Shown in pieces: positions 26,849 through 37,971 of a DNA stretch of 64,000 bases. Position 1 is the first letter of the stretch. Every line of letters begins with the position of its first letter. The DNA comes from Corydoras sp. C115 (lineage: Eukaryota > Chordata > Actinopteri > Siluriformes > Callichthyidae), in the NCBI GenBank assembly GCA_019802505.1, contig JAFMOC010000082.1, positions 271,001 to 335,000 of the forward strand, written 5' to 3'. The notes beneath the pieces were generated by a model. The model worked only from the letters and a program-made list of their open reading frames with translations. It had not been told where the DNA came from and made no database searches. Both the position numbers and the translations under genes were made by a program.

Positions 26849-27030
26849 TCCAGTATGTGCTGTGTGCTAAAGGTGTTTTTTTTTTCGGGTTCCCAAACTG
26901 TGCTGCTTTACGAGAATAGGCTGTTTTTTATTTGCCGATGATCTTTTTTGAATTTCCCCATTGTGAGTTAATAAAGTTATCATCATCATCATCAGTCAGC
27001 ACCAGGATTAGAGCCAGAAATGTTAATATA

Positions 27031-27367
27031 GGGCGGCACGGTGGTTTAGTGGTTAGCATGTTCTCCTTTCAGTGCTAGGGATGCCCGGTTCGAATCCCCA
27101 TCTGGGTGGAGTTTCCATGTTCTCCCCGTGTCCGCGTGGGTTTCCTCCGGGTTCTCCGGTTTCCTCCCACAGTCCAAAAACATGGATCAAGTCTGTGTTC
27201 TCCAAATTGCCCCATATAGAGTTTGTTTGTGTTAGTGTGCCCAGATTGATAGATAGCTTGGCGCTCTGTCCTGGGTGTATCTGCCCAGCGCCCGAAACGT
27301 TCTCCCCTGAATGGGCATGGGGAACCCCACCGTGACCCTAGTAGAGGATAAAGCAGAAAATAATGGA
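27031..27367 (+). mobile_element. V-SINE
   Basis: Target duplication TGTTAATATAGG on both sides. Small deletions after CATGGATCAAGTC. Confidence 0.9.
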
Positions 27368-27369
27368 TG

Positions 27370-27986
27370 TTAATATAGGTGGACAATTTCCTTCGAATGT
27401 TCATATGACGGGAACAGAATGCCCTAATTCAAATGACTTGAAGCCTGCTTCTTACAAAAACAATTGCATCATTCAAATGATAATTTAATCCCGACTCAGG
27501 AACACAAAAGCAAGAATTTGTTATTAACAGTCCGTCCTTATAACCACAGTGTAAGGTGAGGATGAATTATATATAAACCTTTAAAATCACTCTAAACCTG
27601 CGGTCCTGATTCGACTTTCAGATGTAGCAGAACTGAAAATGAACTGAGCTTAATGTGTGTCATGATTATTTTGTGTTGCTTTCATCTTCGGAGGATGTGT
27701 GATGTGTGTGATCACAATATGATGCCGTGAACATTAAAGAGGCTGCGTTCTAATTCAAACCGATACAACGTTCAGTTCCACACTAACTCCGCTAATTAAG
27801 TAATTTTTTTTGTACTGAGTGTGAAGCAAAAATCAATTTAAAAAAATATCTAGTATATTTTTGTCTCTCTGTGGTTCTTATGTAGTGCTGCCCATAAGAA
27901 GCACATGTGCCATGATTAGGATTATAATTTGCTGATCTGTGATTTTCACATGTTACACCAGCACAAAACAGAACATCATTTTTCTC
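27370..27986. other. Intergenic, nothing recognised
   Basis: Unique AT-rich sequence without a convincing frame. Confidence 0.5.
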
Positions 27987-27987
27987 A

Positions 27988-28047
27988 CAGCGTTGGAGAT
28001 CCAGGTTCGAATCCCAATCTGGGTGGAGTTTGCATGTTCTCCCCGTT
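27988..28047 (+). mobile_element. V-SINE head fragment
   Basis: CAGCGTTGGAGATCCAGG with B-box GGTTCGAATCCC to GTTCTCCCCG. Confidence 0.75.
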
Positions 28048-28084
28048 TCCATGTTCCATGTTCCCTGTTATTTTTATTAAAGTG

Positions 28085-28285
28085 TGTTTGTAACCGTTTA
28101 ATAAATGCATGAAGGCACTAAGGCTGTGTATTATTGTAAAAAAAAAAAATAAAAAAAAAAAACATGGGAAAGAGGTGTAACTGTGCTGCGCTATGCGTCG
28201 TGCCCAATAACACCCTCTTTCCCGTGATTTATTCACAATAATGCACACCCTCCCACGTACCTTATTGCTTTAGTAATGCATGAGG
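28085..28285. repeat. Palindromic repeat P1, copy 1
   Basis: GGGAAAGAGGTGT faces CCTCTTTCCCGTG with flanking ACAATAATGCACACCCTC. Also at 61377-61545, and one arm at 50316-50402. Foldback MITE-like, with a poly-A run in the centre-left. Confidence 0.65.
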
Positions 28286-28805
28286 GTGACTCTGATGGCG
28301 GGCTATAATTATAACTGAAAAAACTTTTGTACTGTATGTTTTTTCATTAGTATTGTGTTTTGGTTGATTTGCAGGGTGTTTTGTGCTTTAATTATACATA
28401 CTTTTATAATATATTTTACAAATACGTTCTTTATTAAATTTTGACATTTTGTATAAAATATCAATTAGACACTTGTATTGTTTTCAAAGCACCCAATACA
28501 CCATATTGTTGTTATCTCTGTCCACAGTTCCAATACCAGCCGTAAAAAGTTGTGTGTAAATTGTGTAAATAAAATCATGATTTGGGACTGAAAAATGTCT
28601 CCAGTCCTTATTGTGTCAAGGAATTTCTACATATGGAATCAGACTTTATATAACTATAGTATGTGTATAGCGTACTCAGCTGAATGGAGTTGTTACTGAC
28701 AGTATTGCTAGTTATAAAGTCTTAACTGCAGCTGGAATTGAGAAATGAAATTTTAAGTGACATGTAAGTTGTTTAGTTAGGTGTTTTTCTTAGTTAAATA
28801 GAATT
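28286..28805. other. Intergenic sequence
   Basis: AT-rich unique sequence apart from the AATAAA at 28568. Nothing else recognised. Confidence 0.5.
28568..28573 (+). terminator. Candidate poly(A) signal AATAAA
   Basis: It sits in non-repeat sequence, followed by a GT-rich stretch, 6.4 kb after the kinase stop. It could end a long or alternative dapk2-like 3' UTR, or be fortuitous. Confidence 0.2.
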
Positions 28806-28809
28806 AATT

Positions 28810-28899
28810 AATCCATTATCTTCAGCTTTATCCTCTACTAGGGTCGTAGAGGGGGTTCCCCATGCCCATTCAGGGGAGAACATTTTGTGCAATGGGCAT
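28810..28899 (-). mobile_element. V-SINE tail fragment
   Basis: CCATTATCTTCAGCTTTATC to GGGGAGAACATTTTG. Confidence 0.8.
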
Positions 28900-29032
28900 G
28901 TCATGAGAATTAAAAAATGTATTTTCATTAATACTATTTTTTTAAACAACTCTGGATTTATATATTGTATTTTTTTTCTTAATGGTAGACCTTATGAAAT
29001 AAATAAAATAAAATATTTTTTTTTTTAAAAAC

Positions 29033-29620
29033 AACGCCTATATCATGTTAAATAACTTTATCCTAAATTAGTTCTGCTTGTGAAGTAGAACATTTAGTAG
29101 AAAATGGGCAATTTATCCATAGGAAACTAAATCAATTAATTACCAGTAATTCATTCATTCAATCAATATCTTCCACTTTATCCTCTATTAGGGTCGCGGT
29201 GGGGTTCCCCATGCCCATCCAGGGGAGAACGTCTCGGGCGCTGGGCAGATACACCCAGGACAGGGCGCCAATCCATCGCTGGGTACACACTCACACACTC
29301 TATATGGGGCAATTTAGAGAACTCAATTAACTTGATCCATGTTTTTGGACTGTGGGAGGAAACCGGAGAACCTGGAGGAAACCCACACGGACACGGGGAG
29401 AACATGGAAACTCCACCCAGATGGGGATTCGAACCGGGAATCCCTAGCGCCGAGAGGAGAACGTGCTAACCACTAAGCCACCGTGCCGCCCTTACCACTA
29501 ATTGGTTAATTAATTACTATTCATGTGTTGTCATTGACGATGAACAATTGTGCAAAGTTTCAGTTTAATTGTATAACGGGAAGTGGGTGAAATAACATTT
29601 GCAAACTTTTTACCAGACAC
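29033..29620 (-). repeat. Repeat family U1, copy 2, split by a SINE
   Basis: Halves 29033-29147 and 29492-29620 match U1 at 12163-12385 in reverse. The SINE between them is flanked by TTACCAGTAATT/TTACCACTAATT. Confidence 0.72.
29148..29491 (-). mobile_element. V-SINE inserted in U1
   Basis: (ATTC)n tail, CCATCGCTGGG young-type base, head ending GCCACCGTGCCGCCC. Confidence 0.9.
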
Positions 29621-30015
29621 ACAGCTAATATGTGCTAATAAAAATAAAAATAATAAAATGCGTATGTCAGTAAATCTCTTACTCATATCTGGTGCTATGC
29701 TCATAATGTTGCTAAACTGTTGCACTAATGATGCTTGTTTTACAAAGTTGTTGCTGATCATCAAAGAGTTCTAGCACTCTTAGATGATCTAGTTCCCAAG
29801 CTTTAATGATCTTCTTCCTGTGGCTTTCTGACGTGTTTCTGCACTTTAATGAGTGATGGCCATGCTTCAATTTTATTATGAAGGGATGTCACCAGCAGGG
29901 CTCCTGGTAACATCTGTGACTGGCAACATCTGTACACAATTTACAATTACATAAATACCAACGATTGGTGTTAGTGAGCAGAAAGGTAAAAACAATACAG
30001 TATATATACACAAAG

Positions 30016-30016
<1 letters not shown>

Positions 30017-30110
<94 letters not shown>
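30017..30110. repeat. Compound (CT)n(AT)n microsatellite
   Basis: About 27 CT units followed by about 20 AT units, abutting a SINE tail. Confidence 0.97.
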
Positions 30111-30113
<3 letters not shown>

Positions 30114-30429
30114 TTCATTCATTATCTCCCGCTTTATCCTCTATTAGGGTCACGGTGGGGTTCCCCGTGCCCATCCAGGGGAGAACGTTTCGGGCGCTGG
30201 GCAGATAGACCCAGGACAGGGCGCCAATCTATCGCTGGGCACACACTCACTCACACAGACACACTCTATATGTGGTTCAATTTTGAGAATTCAATTGACT
30301 TGATTCATGTTTTTGGACTGTGGGAGGAAACCGGAGAACCCGGAGGAAACTCCACCCAGATGGGGATTCGAACCGGGAATCCCTAGCGCTGAGAGGCGAA
30401 CGTGCTGACCACTAAGCCACCATGCTGCC

Positions 30430-30431
<2 letters not shown>
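30111..30431 (-). mobile_element. V-SINE at the inner end of the right inverted arm
   Basis: (TTCA)n tail to CCATGCTGCCC. Contains the private variant TGTGGTTCAATTTTGAG shared with 26617-26848. Confidence 0.88.
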
Positions 30432-30471
<40 letters not shown>

Positions 30472-31010
30472 CTATATATATAGGGCAATTGACCTTATTT
30501 CATTTTTATCATGAATCCATGTTTTTGGACTGTGGGAGGAAACCGGAGAACCTGGAGGAAACCCACGTGGACATGGGGAGAACATGGAAACTCCACCCAG
30601 ATTGGGATTCGAACCGGGAATCCCTAGCAAAACCATCATGCTGCTCTCTATAGCATTAAATACACAGTTAACCACAAATAACCAACCAACAATAAAAAAA
30701 TGATGTGCACCATAATTGCACAATATTGCCCTTTGTGTTCACATTACAAATAAAAATGGCACAGCAACTAATTATTTCACAAATTTGTTACTGACAGCAT
30801 TGCTAAATATACTGTATAGTCTAACTGAAGCGCAAATAAAGGAATGAAATTGTAAGTGAAGTGTAAGTTGTTTTTTGTTTGGTGTTTTTTTTTAGTTAAA
30901 TAAAACTAAGAAAAAAAATGTTCATTCATCCATTATCTTTTGCTTTATCTATGGATTTCTCTGGGTTGCGGAAGGGTGGGGGTCCCCATGCCCATCCAGG
31001 GGGGAGGTTT
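30232..31010. repeat. Right arm of the inverted duplication
   Basis: Reverse of 26060-26848, including non-SINE DNA at 30640-30920 and the (CT)n tract at 30431-30465 (mirror of the GA tract at 26597). Confidence 0.85.
30475..30640 (-). mobile_element. V-SINE core fragment in right arm
   Basis: Mirror of 26429-26592, including the private TCATTTTTATCATGAATCC insertion. Confidence 0.85.
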
Positions 31011-31279
31011 TTGGGCGCTGGGCAGATACACCCAGGACAGGGCGCCAATCTATCACTGGGCACACACTCACTCACACAGACACATTCTATATGGGGCAAT
31101 TTGGAGCATTCAGTTTAACGTGATGCATGTTTTTGGATTGTGGGAGGAAACCGGAGAACCCGGAAGAAACCCACATGGACACGGAGAGAACATGGAAACT
31201 CCACAGAGAGTGGGACTCGAACCAGGAATCGCCAGCACTGAGGGGCGAACGTGCTAACCACTAAGCCACAGTGCTGCCC
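30922..31279 (-). mobile_element. V-SINE spanning the outer border of the right arm
   Basis: CATTATCTTTTGCTTTATCT to CCACAGTGCTGCCC. Homology with the left arm ends inside it near 31010. Confidence 0.87.
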
Positions 31280-31368
31280 TACCCATTAAAGTCATTAAGT
31301 TATTTTGAGAAGATTTGCCAGAAGTAGTTTATTTATTTAGAGCTTCTTTTCTGTCCCACAATACTTTC

Positions 31369-31703
31369 ATTCATTCATTATCTTCCGCTTTATCCTCTAT
31401 TAGGGTTGCGGTGGGGTTCCCCATGCCCATCCAGGGGAGAACGTCTCGGGCGCTGGGCAGATAGACCCAGGACAGGGCGCCAATCCATCGCTGGGTACAC
31501 ACTCACACACTATATATGGGGCAATTTAGAGAACTCAATTAACTTGATCCATGTTTTTGTATTGTGGGAGGAAACCGGAGAACCCGGAGGAAACCCACGC
31601 GGACACGGGGAGAACATGGAAACTCCACCCAGATAGGGATTCGAATCGGGAATCCCTAGTGCTGAGAGGAGAACGTGCTAATCACTAAGCCACCGAGCCG
31701 ACC
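31369..31703 (-). mobile_element. V-SINE, young subtype
   Basis: (ATTC)n tail, ATCCATCGCTGGG, head ending CCACCGAGCCGACCC. Confidence 0.88.
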
Positions 31704-31829
31704 CGCACAATATTTATTTCTCAAAATGAATATTATGCAAATTAGGCGATAGCGACGTCTAGCGGCTTTTGTCGCTAATAGACGAATTTCCTCACTGAGG
31801 AGTTGGCAACAGCGGCTGGGGGAACCTTC

Positions 31830-32111
31830 AATCACGTGGGTGTTAACCGGCGATCTGGCAACCCGCTCAGCTGCGCGTTCGAGCTGTGTGTTCGAGTCGA
31901 ACTCAGTCCACCTGCTTCTCTGCTCCTGCTTCTGCTCCTGCTCCTGCTCACGTAAAAATTAAAGAGCTTTTTGGGAAAAGAAAGATGGTTTGTAGTGAAG
32001 GACGTCACTGAGGAAGTTTTGTAGAGTTTTATTTGGTGTTCAGTGGATTACTGCAGTCGCAGCGTTGACCATCAGGAGGAGAAACGTTGCAGCAGCGGGA
32101 CTGACTCTCAG
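31830..32111 (+). promoter_or_regulatory. CpG-containing candidate promoter and non-coding first exon of gene 2
   Basis: An island of unique sequence, much richer in CG than its surroundings, ends in a good donor (ACTCTCAG|gtaaaac at 32111/32112). It has repeated CTGCTCCTG blocks and a short upstream ORF (31984-32010, nine codons with stop). No long coding frame crosses it. The nearest downstream plus-strand coding exon is at 50860 and starts with ATG directly after its acceptor, as expected if this is the 5' UTR exon. Inference only. Confidence 0.4.
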
Positions 32112-32199
32112 GTAAAACATCTGCAAAGTTTTAACATTAACACGTTAACGTGTCTGCTTCCAAACTAACTCACAACAATGTACTGCGCCTCGAGAACCT

Positions 32200-32565
32200 T
32201 ACACTGCAGAACGTTAAACTGCAGAACGTTAAACTGCAGAACCTTACACTGCAGAACTTTATACCGCAGAACTTTATACCGCAGAACTTTAAACCGTAGA
32301 ACTTTAAACTGCAGAACTTTAAACCGCAGAACTTTAATCCGCAGAACTTTAAACCGTAGAACTTTAAACCGCAGAACTTTAAACCGCAGAACTTTAAACC
32401 GCAGAACTTTAAACCGCAGAACTTTAAACCGCAGAACTTTAAACCGTAGAACTTTAAACCGCAGAACTTTAAACAGCAGAACTTTAAACCGCAGAACTTT
32501 ACACTGCAGAACTTTACACTGCAGAACTTTACACTGCAGAACTTTACACTGCAGAACTTTAAACT
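32200..32565. repeat. 15-bp minisatellite GCAGAACTTTAAACC
   Basis: About 24 tandem units with variants at the AAACC/ACACT/ATACC positions; the edge units cluster as ACACT types. As 15 is divisible by three, both strands read open (KVLRF and NRRTL pentapeptides). No initiation context or coding signal is visible; I treat it as non-coding. Confidence 0.93.
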
Positions 32566-32629
32566 GTGCTATGATTTCAAACATCGTTAGAAACGTTCGA
32601 ACAAAAGTAAACACAAACCGAGTGATAAC

Positions 32630-33528
32630 ATAAACATAATATAACATAACGTAATATAAAATAAAAATAAACATAACATAACATAATATAAAATAAAAAT
32701 AAACATAACATAACATAACATAACATAACATAACATAACATAACATAACATAATATAAAATAAAAATAAACATAAACATAACATAACATAACATAAACAT
32801 AATATAACATAACATAAACATAACATAACATAACGTAAACATAATATAACAACATAAACATAATATAACATAACATAAACATAACATAATATAAAATAAA
32901 AATAAACATAAACATAACAACATAATACAACATAACATAAACGTAATATAACATAACATAAACATAATATAACAACATAAACATAACATAACGTAAACAT
33001 AATATTACATAACGTAAACATAATATAACAACATAAACATAATATAACATAATGTAAACATAATATAACATAACGTAAACATAATATAACAACAAACATA
33101 ATATAAAATAACAACATAAAATAAACATAAACATAACAACATAATATAACAACATAAACATAATATAACAAAATAAACATAATATAACATAACGTAAACA
33201 TAACATAACATAACATAACGTAAACATAACGTAAACATAATACAACATAACTTAAACATAACATAACGTAAACATAATATAACAACATAAACATTATATA
33301 ACATAACAAACATAATATAACATAATGTAAACATAATGTCACAACATAAACATAATATAACATAACGTAAACATAACAACACAAACATGTAACATAACAT
33401 AACAAAAACATAACACAACACAAGACAACATAACATAACATAACATAACATAACATGACAAACAAAACATAACACAACACAACAACATAACATGACAAAC
33501 AATAACATAACATGACAAATAAAAACAT
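32630..33528. repeat. ACATA-type simple satellite (~0.9 kb)
   Basis: Interlaced 5- and 6-bp units (ACATA, AACATA, ATATAAC, GTAAACATA). Open minus-strand frames rich in Cys/Tyr/Leu are by-products of the composition. Confidence 0.93.
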
Positions 33529-33529
33529 G

Positions 33530-33803
33530 GTTCCCCATGCCCATCCAGGGGAGAACATTTTGGGCGCTGGTCAGATACACCCAGGACAGGGCGCCAATCT
33601 ATCACTGTGCACACTCAACATAGACACTCACATATTCACACTCTATATGGGGCAATTTAGAGCATTCAGTTGACCTTGAATCCATGTTTTTGGACTGTGA
33701 GAGGAAACCGGAGAACCCGGAGGAATCTTCCGCAGACACGTGGAGAACATGGAAACAGCACCCAGATTGGGATTCGAACCGGGAACACCCAGCACTGAGA
33801 GAG
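33530..33803 (-). mobile_element. V-SINE, tail replaced by satellite
   Basis: GGTTCCCCATGCCCATCC to CAGCACTGAGAG. The satellite begins where the A-rich tail should be. Confidence 0.83.
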
Positions 33804-33842
33804 TATGTGAATTTTTCAGTTAATAAAAGAAAGCAGGGCTTT

Positions 33843-33847
<5 letters not shown>

Positions 33848-33898
<51 letters not shown>
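33848..33898. repeat. (GT)n microsatellite
   Basis: About 25 uninterrupted units. Confidence 0.97.
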
Positions 33899-33899
<1 letters not shown>

Positions 33900-33903
<4 letters not shown>

Positions 33904-34510
33904 TCCTCTTATGCTCTTTTGCCACATTACAAATTGAACTAGCTGTTCTATAATGGGACAATTTCAAAGATAACGTTTGCCGTCCATAAAATAACCAAGA
34001 TAAAATCACTAAGACTATAAAACACTTTACCAGATAATTGGCTGACGGCAGACTATTTTAAAAGTGAATAAGTGTTTTCTTAGATTCTTCGATTAGAATG
34101 CTGAATTTTACACGTATTTTATTTTTACTTGTGCAAATGCTCACTGAGTCTATTTCAGATCTCTTGCAACTTCACATAGATTAGTTACACTCACCATCTG
34201 AGTATTTTCTCATATTATTTTGCATGATGTCTATAAAATGCAGCAGGAAAGTTTACACAATAAGCCAATTTCATTTTAGAATTCAATATTATTACGACCC
34301 GTCTGTGGGTTTCTGTGCCAATCCCTGGGGAAATGCTAGTTTCTGGTTTTAATGTATTGCAAAAGGTCCTGTGATTACAGTAAACTGGCAATATGATATT
34401 TTCTTCAGTGGCACATTGTTCGTGTGTGAAAGAGCAGGTGCATTTAGAGCAAATCGAGCTGTAACACGAGGATCATGTTGTGTGGCTCTACTTTTATGTG
34501 CATGTGAGAA
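33900..34510. other. Intronic sequence, nothing recognised
   Basis: Unique AT-rich DNA. The open frame at 34371-34652 runs into a repeat and has no exon signals. Confidence 0.5.
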
Positions 34511-34514
34511 AAAG

Positions 34515-34740
34515 TCAATTATTTATAGAGCGCTTTTTACAATAGTACATGGTCACAAAGCAGCTTTAGAGTGTTATAAGCCTTTAAACCCTCAAAGAGC
34601 AAGCCGAGGAGACAGTGGCAAGAAAAAACTCCCTGTTATGTTGATATCTTAAGGAAGAAACCTTGTGAGGACCAAGACTCAGTGGGGGACTCATCCTCTT
34701 GAGCGGCCAGCAGCATCAACAGTGTAGGACAGTCATGTAC
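34515..34740 (+). repeat. Interspersed repeat R1, copy 1
   Basis: TTATTTATAGAGCGCTTTTT, GTCACAAAGCAGCTTTA, GGCAAGAAAAAACTCCCT, AGGAAGAAACCTTG, CATCCTCTTGAGCGGCC. Also at 58689-59032. Looks like a common fish repeat I cannot name. Confidence 0.75.
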
Positions 34741-34997
34741 AGATTGTGTGATGATCAGGTGACTTGTATTTAACAATAAATAGTCCATTGAGGGCATTCG
34801 ATTACAGCTTACAGGTTCCATCCCGTAATCGTTGTAGCTGCCGCGCTCCGGCAGAGCCATGAATGAAGAGCTGACGACACCTCCAGGAAATTGGCAACAC
34901 CTTAAACAGAGCTGATAAACCACAGCATTTAAGTAATAACCAAAGTGCAGACACATCATTTATGGGTACTGTGTTTACTCTGTGATGTGAAAGGGCA

Positions 34998-35515
34998 TCA
35001 TTCATTCATTCATTCATTATCTTCCGCTTTATCCTATATTAGGGGGGGGGTTCCCCATGCCCATCCAGAGGAGAACGTTTCGGGCGCTGGGCAGATACAC
35101 CCAGGACAGGGCGCCAATCCATCGCTGGGTACACACTCACGCACACATACATACTCTATATGGGGCAATTTGGAGAACTCAATTGACTTGATCCATGTGT
35201 TTGGACTGTGGGAGGAAACCGGAGAACCCGGAGGAAACCCACGTGGACACGGGGAGAACGTTTTGGGTTCTGGGCAGATACACCCAGGACAGGGCACCAA
35301 TCTATCGCTGGGCACACACTTACTCACACAGACACGCTCTATATGGGGCAATTTGGAGAACTCAATTGACTTGATCCATGTGTTTGGACTGTGGGAGGAA
35401 ACCGGAGAACCCGGAGGAAACCCACGCAGACACGGGGAGAACATGGAAACTCCACCCAGATGGGGATTCGAACCGGGAATCCCTAGCGCTGAGAGGCGAA
35501 CGTGCTAACCACTAA
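34998..35515 (-). mobile_element. V-SINE with internal tandem duplication (dimer)
   Basis: A ~187-bp block from GGGGAGAACGTTT to GACACGGGGAGAAC occurs twice. The repeat junction reads GGGGAGAACGTTTTGGGTTC near 35252. One tail and one head only. Confidence 0.88.
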
Positions 35516-35890
35516 GGAAAGGGATTAGAAACATAGGGCTTAGTAAAGACGCCTTTGAGGGGTGAGAGGGGGTCAATGGAGTGCACTGAGGGATGCATTG
35601 TATTTGGATCTGTGCACTGGCAGCGTTCCCCAAGACACTTGCTACCTGAGCCCATTGTGCAAGACTAATGGATTTTACACCAAAAGAGCACTATTTAAAA
35701 ACATGAACTCATGTGGGGACAGGGCACCAATAGCAAGGAACCAGAGGAAACCATCAGATAATAAGATAAGATACAGATAATAAGTCAAAATTATAGAATT
35801 ATTTCAGGAAATAGACAACAAGACTATGCTTTCTTTGCTTAACTAATCTGCGTCACTTCATTTCTCACCACTTAGAAGAAGGCTAAAACA
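35516..35890. other. Intronic sequence, nothing recognised
   Basis: Unique DNA between two SINE multimers. Only AAGATAAGAT-type low complexity near 35760. Confidence 0.5.
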
Positions 35891-36596
35891 TTCATTCAAT
35901 CATTCATTATCTCCCGATTTATCCTCTATTAGTGTCACGGTGGGGTTCCCCATGCCCATCCAGTGGAGAACGTCTCAGGCGCTGGGCAGATACACCCAGG
36001 ACAGGGCGCCAATCCATTGCTGGGCACACACTCACTCACACAGACACACTCTATATGGGGCAATTTTGAGAATTCTATTGATTTGATCCATGTTTTTGGA
36101 CTGTGGGAGGGAACTGGAGAACCCGAAGGAAACCCACGTGGACACAGGGAGAACGTTTTGGGTTCTGGGCAGATACACCCAGGACAGGGCGCCAATCTAT
36201 CGCTGGGCACACACTCACTCACACAGACACGCTCTATATGGGGCAATTTGGAGAATTCAATTGACTTGATCCATGTTTTTGGACTGTGGGAGGAAACCGG
36301 AGAACCCGAAGGAAACCCACGTGGACACGGGGAGAACGTTTTGGGTTCTGGGCAGATACACCCAGGACAGGGCGCCAATCTATCGCTGGGCACACACTCA
36401 CACAGACACGCTCTATATGGGGCAATTTTGAGAATTCAATTGACTTGATCCATGTTTTTGGACTGTGGGAGGAACCCGGAGAAAACCCATGCGGACACGG
36501 GGAGAACATGGAAACTCCCAACTAGATTGGGATTCGAACCGGGAATCCCTAGTGCTGAGAGGAGAACGTGCCAATCACTAAGCCACCGTGCCGCCC
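35890..36596 (-). mobile_element. V-SINE with internal tandem triplication
   Basis: The same ~187-bp block occurs three times, with the junction GGAGAACGTTTTGGGTTCTG at about 36150 and 36334. Flanked by AAGGCTAAAACAT/CAGGCTAAAACAT, a clean target duplication, so the unit inserted once as a multimer or expanded afterwards. Confidence 0.9.
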
Positions 36597-36767
36597 AGGC
36601 TAAAACATATTATATATTATTATACAGGTTGTATAATAAGTTATGAGTTATGATCTGGGATTTTTTTTTTATTGGTCAGGTCTCAGTAACATCACATGGC
36701 AAGGAAAGTTCAAGCCTAAAGTATCTAAATCTGATTATCTGACAGGATATGACATCAATTACTATGA

Positions 36768-36770
<3 letters not shown>

Positions 36771-36806
<36 letters not shown>
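36771..36806. repeat. (CT)n microsatellite
   Basis: About 18 units. Confidence 0.95.
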
Positions 36807-36808
<2 letters not shown>

Positions 36809-37099
36809 ATATATATAAATCTTTTCTCTTGATGACACAGACACAACACAGGATGATGATTCATCAGACTTAGAAATAATTAGAAATAATTAATTGTACA
36901 CTTGAATTGGTCACCACTGTGTTCTCAGCTATCGAATGTCTTTGGAATTGTTTTTTTGTGCAAACAAATGAACTTCTGACCCCTCTCATCCTGGACATCA
37001 CAATTTCCAACCACTGTCCTACTTCAGAACGTTCAGGGGCATCAAAACGAGCACAACCAGGCACGCTAACAGCTTTTTTCCCAGTAACCAAAGTAGATA

Positions 37100-37971
37100 G
37101 CTAAATCCCAGCTAAACCCTCAATCCATCACAACCTGACCTTCCAAATTGATGGCTCCACAATCTCCCCAACTGATTCGGTCCGGAACCTTGGGTTCACA
37201 ATAGACTCCCACCTTAAACTCTCTGATCATGTTATCAAAACCGCCCGTTCCTGTAGATTCCTTCTTTATAACATAAGGAAGATCAGACCCTTTTTGACTG
37301 AACATGCTACCCAACTGCTTGTTCAAGCCCTAGTCTTATCCCGGCTTGATTATTGTAATGCGTTACTTGCCGGTATCCCAACTTCCACCATCAGACCTCT
37401 TCAACTAATTCAAAACTCTGCAGCCCGACTCGTGTTTAACCAGCCCAAGCGAACTCATGTCACTCCATTACTCACTTCCCTCCATTGGCTTCCTGTAGCT
37501 GCTCGCATTCAGTACAAGTCGCTGACTCTGGCATACAGAACCATTTCTGGATCTTCCCCCTCTTACCTTCACTCTATCTTTTCAAAATACACTCCGACTC
37601 GTTCACTTCGCTCCAGTGATGATTGCCGCCTGGCGATTCCACCTCACCGAGGAGCTAATTCTCATTCTGTGGCGTTCACCACTGCAAAATGGTGGAACGA
37701 TCTTCCCAACTCTGTCCGTAAAGCAGAATCTCTAAACGGTTTTAAGAAACTACTTAAGACGCATCTCTTTAACAAATACCTGTTATAAAAAAAAAAAGAA
37801 AAAAATTAAAAAAAAAAAAAAAAGGGGGGGGGGGGGGCGCAGCTTCGAATAACAATCAGGTTTGATGGACTTACAGTATAGTTGGTTTTCTCCATGGGTT
37901 TTGACTTGTGGTGTTCTCATTTGTAAGTCGCTTTGGATAAAAGCGTCTGCTAAATGACTAAATGTAAATGT
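37100..37971 (+). mobile_element. L2/CR1-type LINE, 5'-truncated 3' end
   Basis: End of the RT ORF plus 3' UTR. The UTR has an A-run, G-run and the tail TCGCTTTGGATAAAAGCGTC then TGCTAAATGACTAAATG, typical of fish L2. Confidence 0.9.
37128..37788 (+). pseudogene. L2-type reverse transcriptase C-terminus
   Basis: Reads VRNLGFTIDSHLKLSDHV, LVLSRLDYCNALLAGIP, LIQNSAARLVFNQPK, LHWLPVAARIQYKSL, WWNDLPNSVRKAESLNGFKK then LLKTHLFNKYLL and stop. Open without stops, so relatively young, but the catalytic RT motifs upstream are missing. Confidence 0.88.

Noticed and set aside
32165..33580. Long minus-strand frames (up to 323 codons) rich in Leu/Cys/Tyr/Val
   Set aside because: They come from the 15-bp minisatellite and the ACATA satellite. 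No start context, domain or exon border.
34998..36525. Open frames of 130-190 codons rich in Pro/Ser/Cys (for example 35034-35444 and 35935-36393)
   Set aside because: They are translations of V-SINE sequence on one or other strand. The same peptides recur at dozens of loci and depend on SINE position, not on gene structure.
37294..37788. 164-codon open frame as a host gene
   Set aside because: It is the C-terminal end of an L2-type reverse transcriptase followed by the L2 3' tail.
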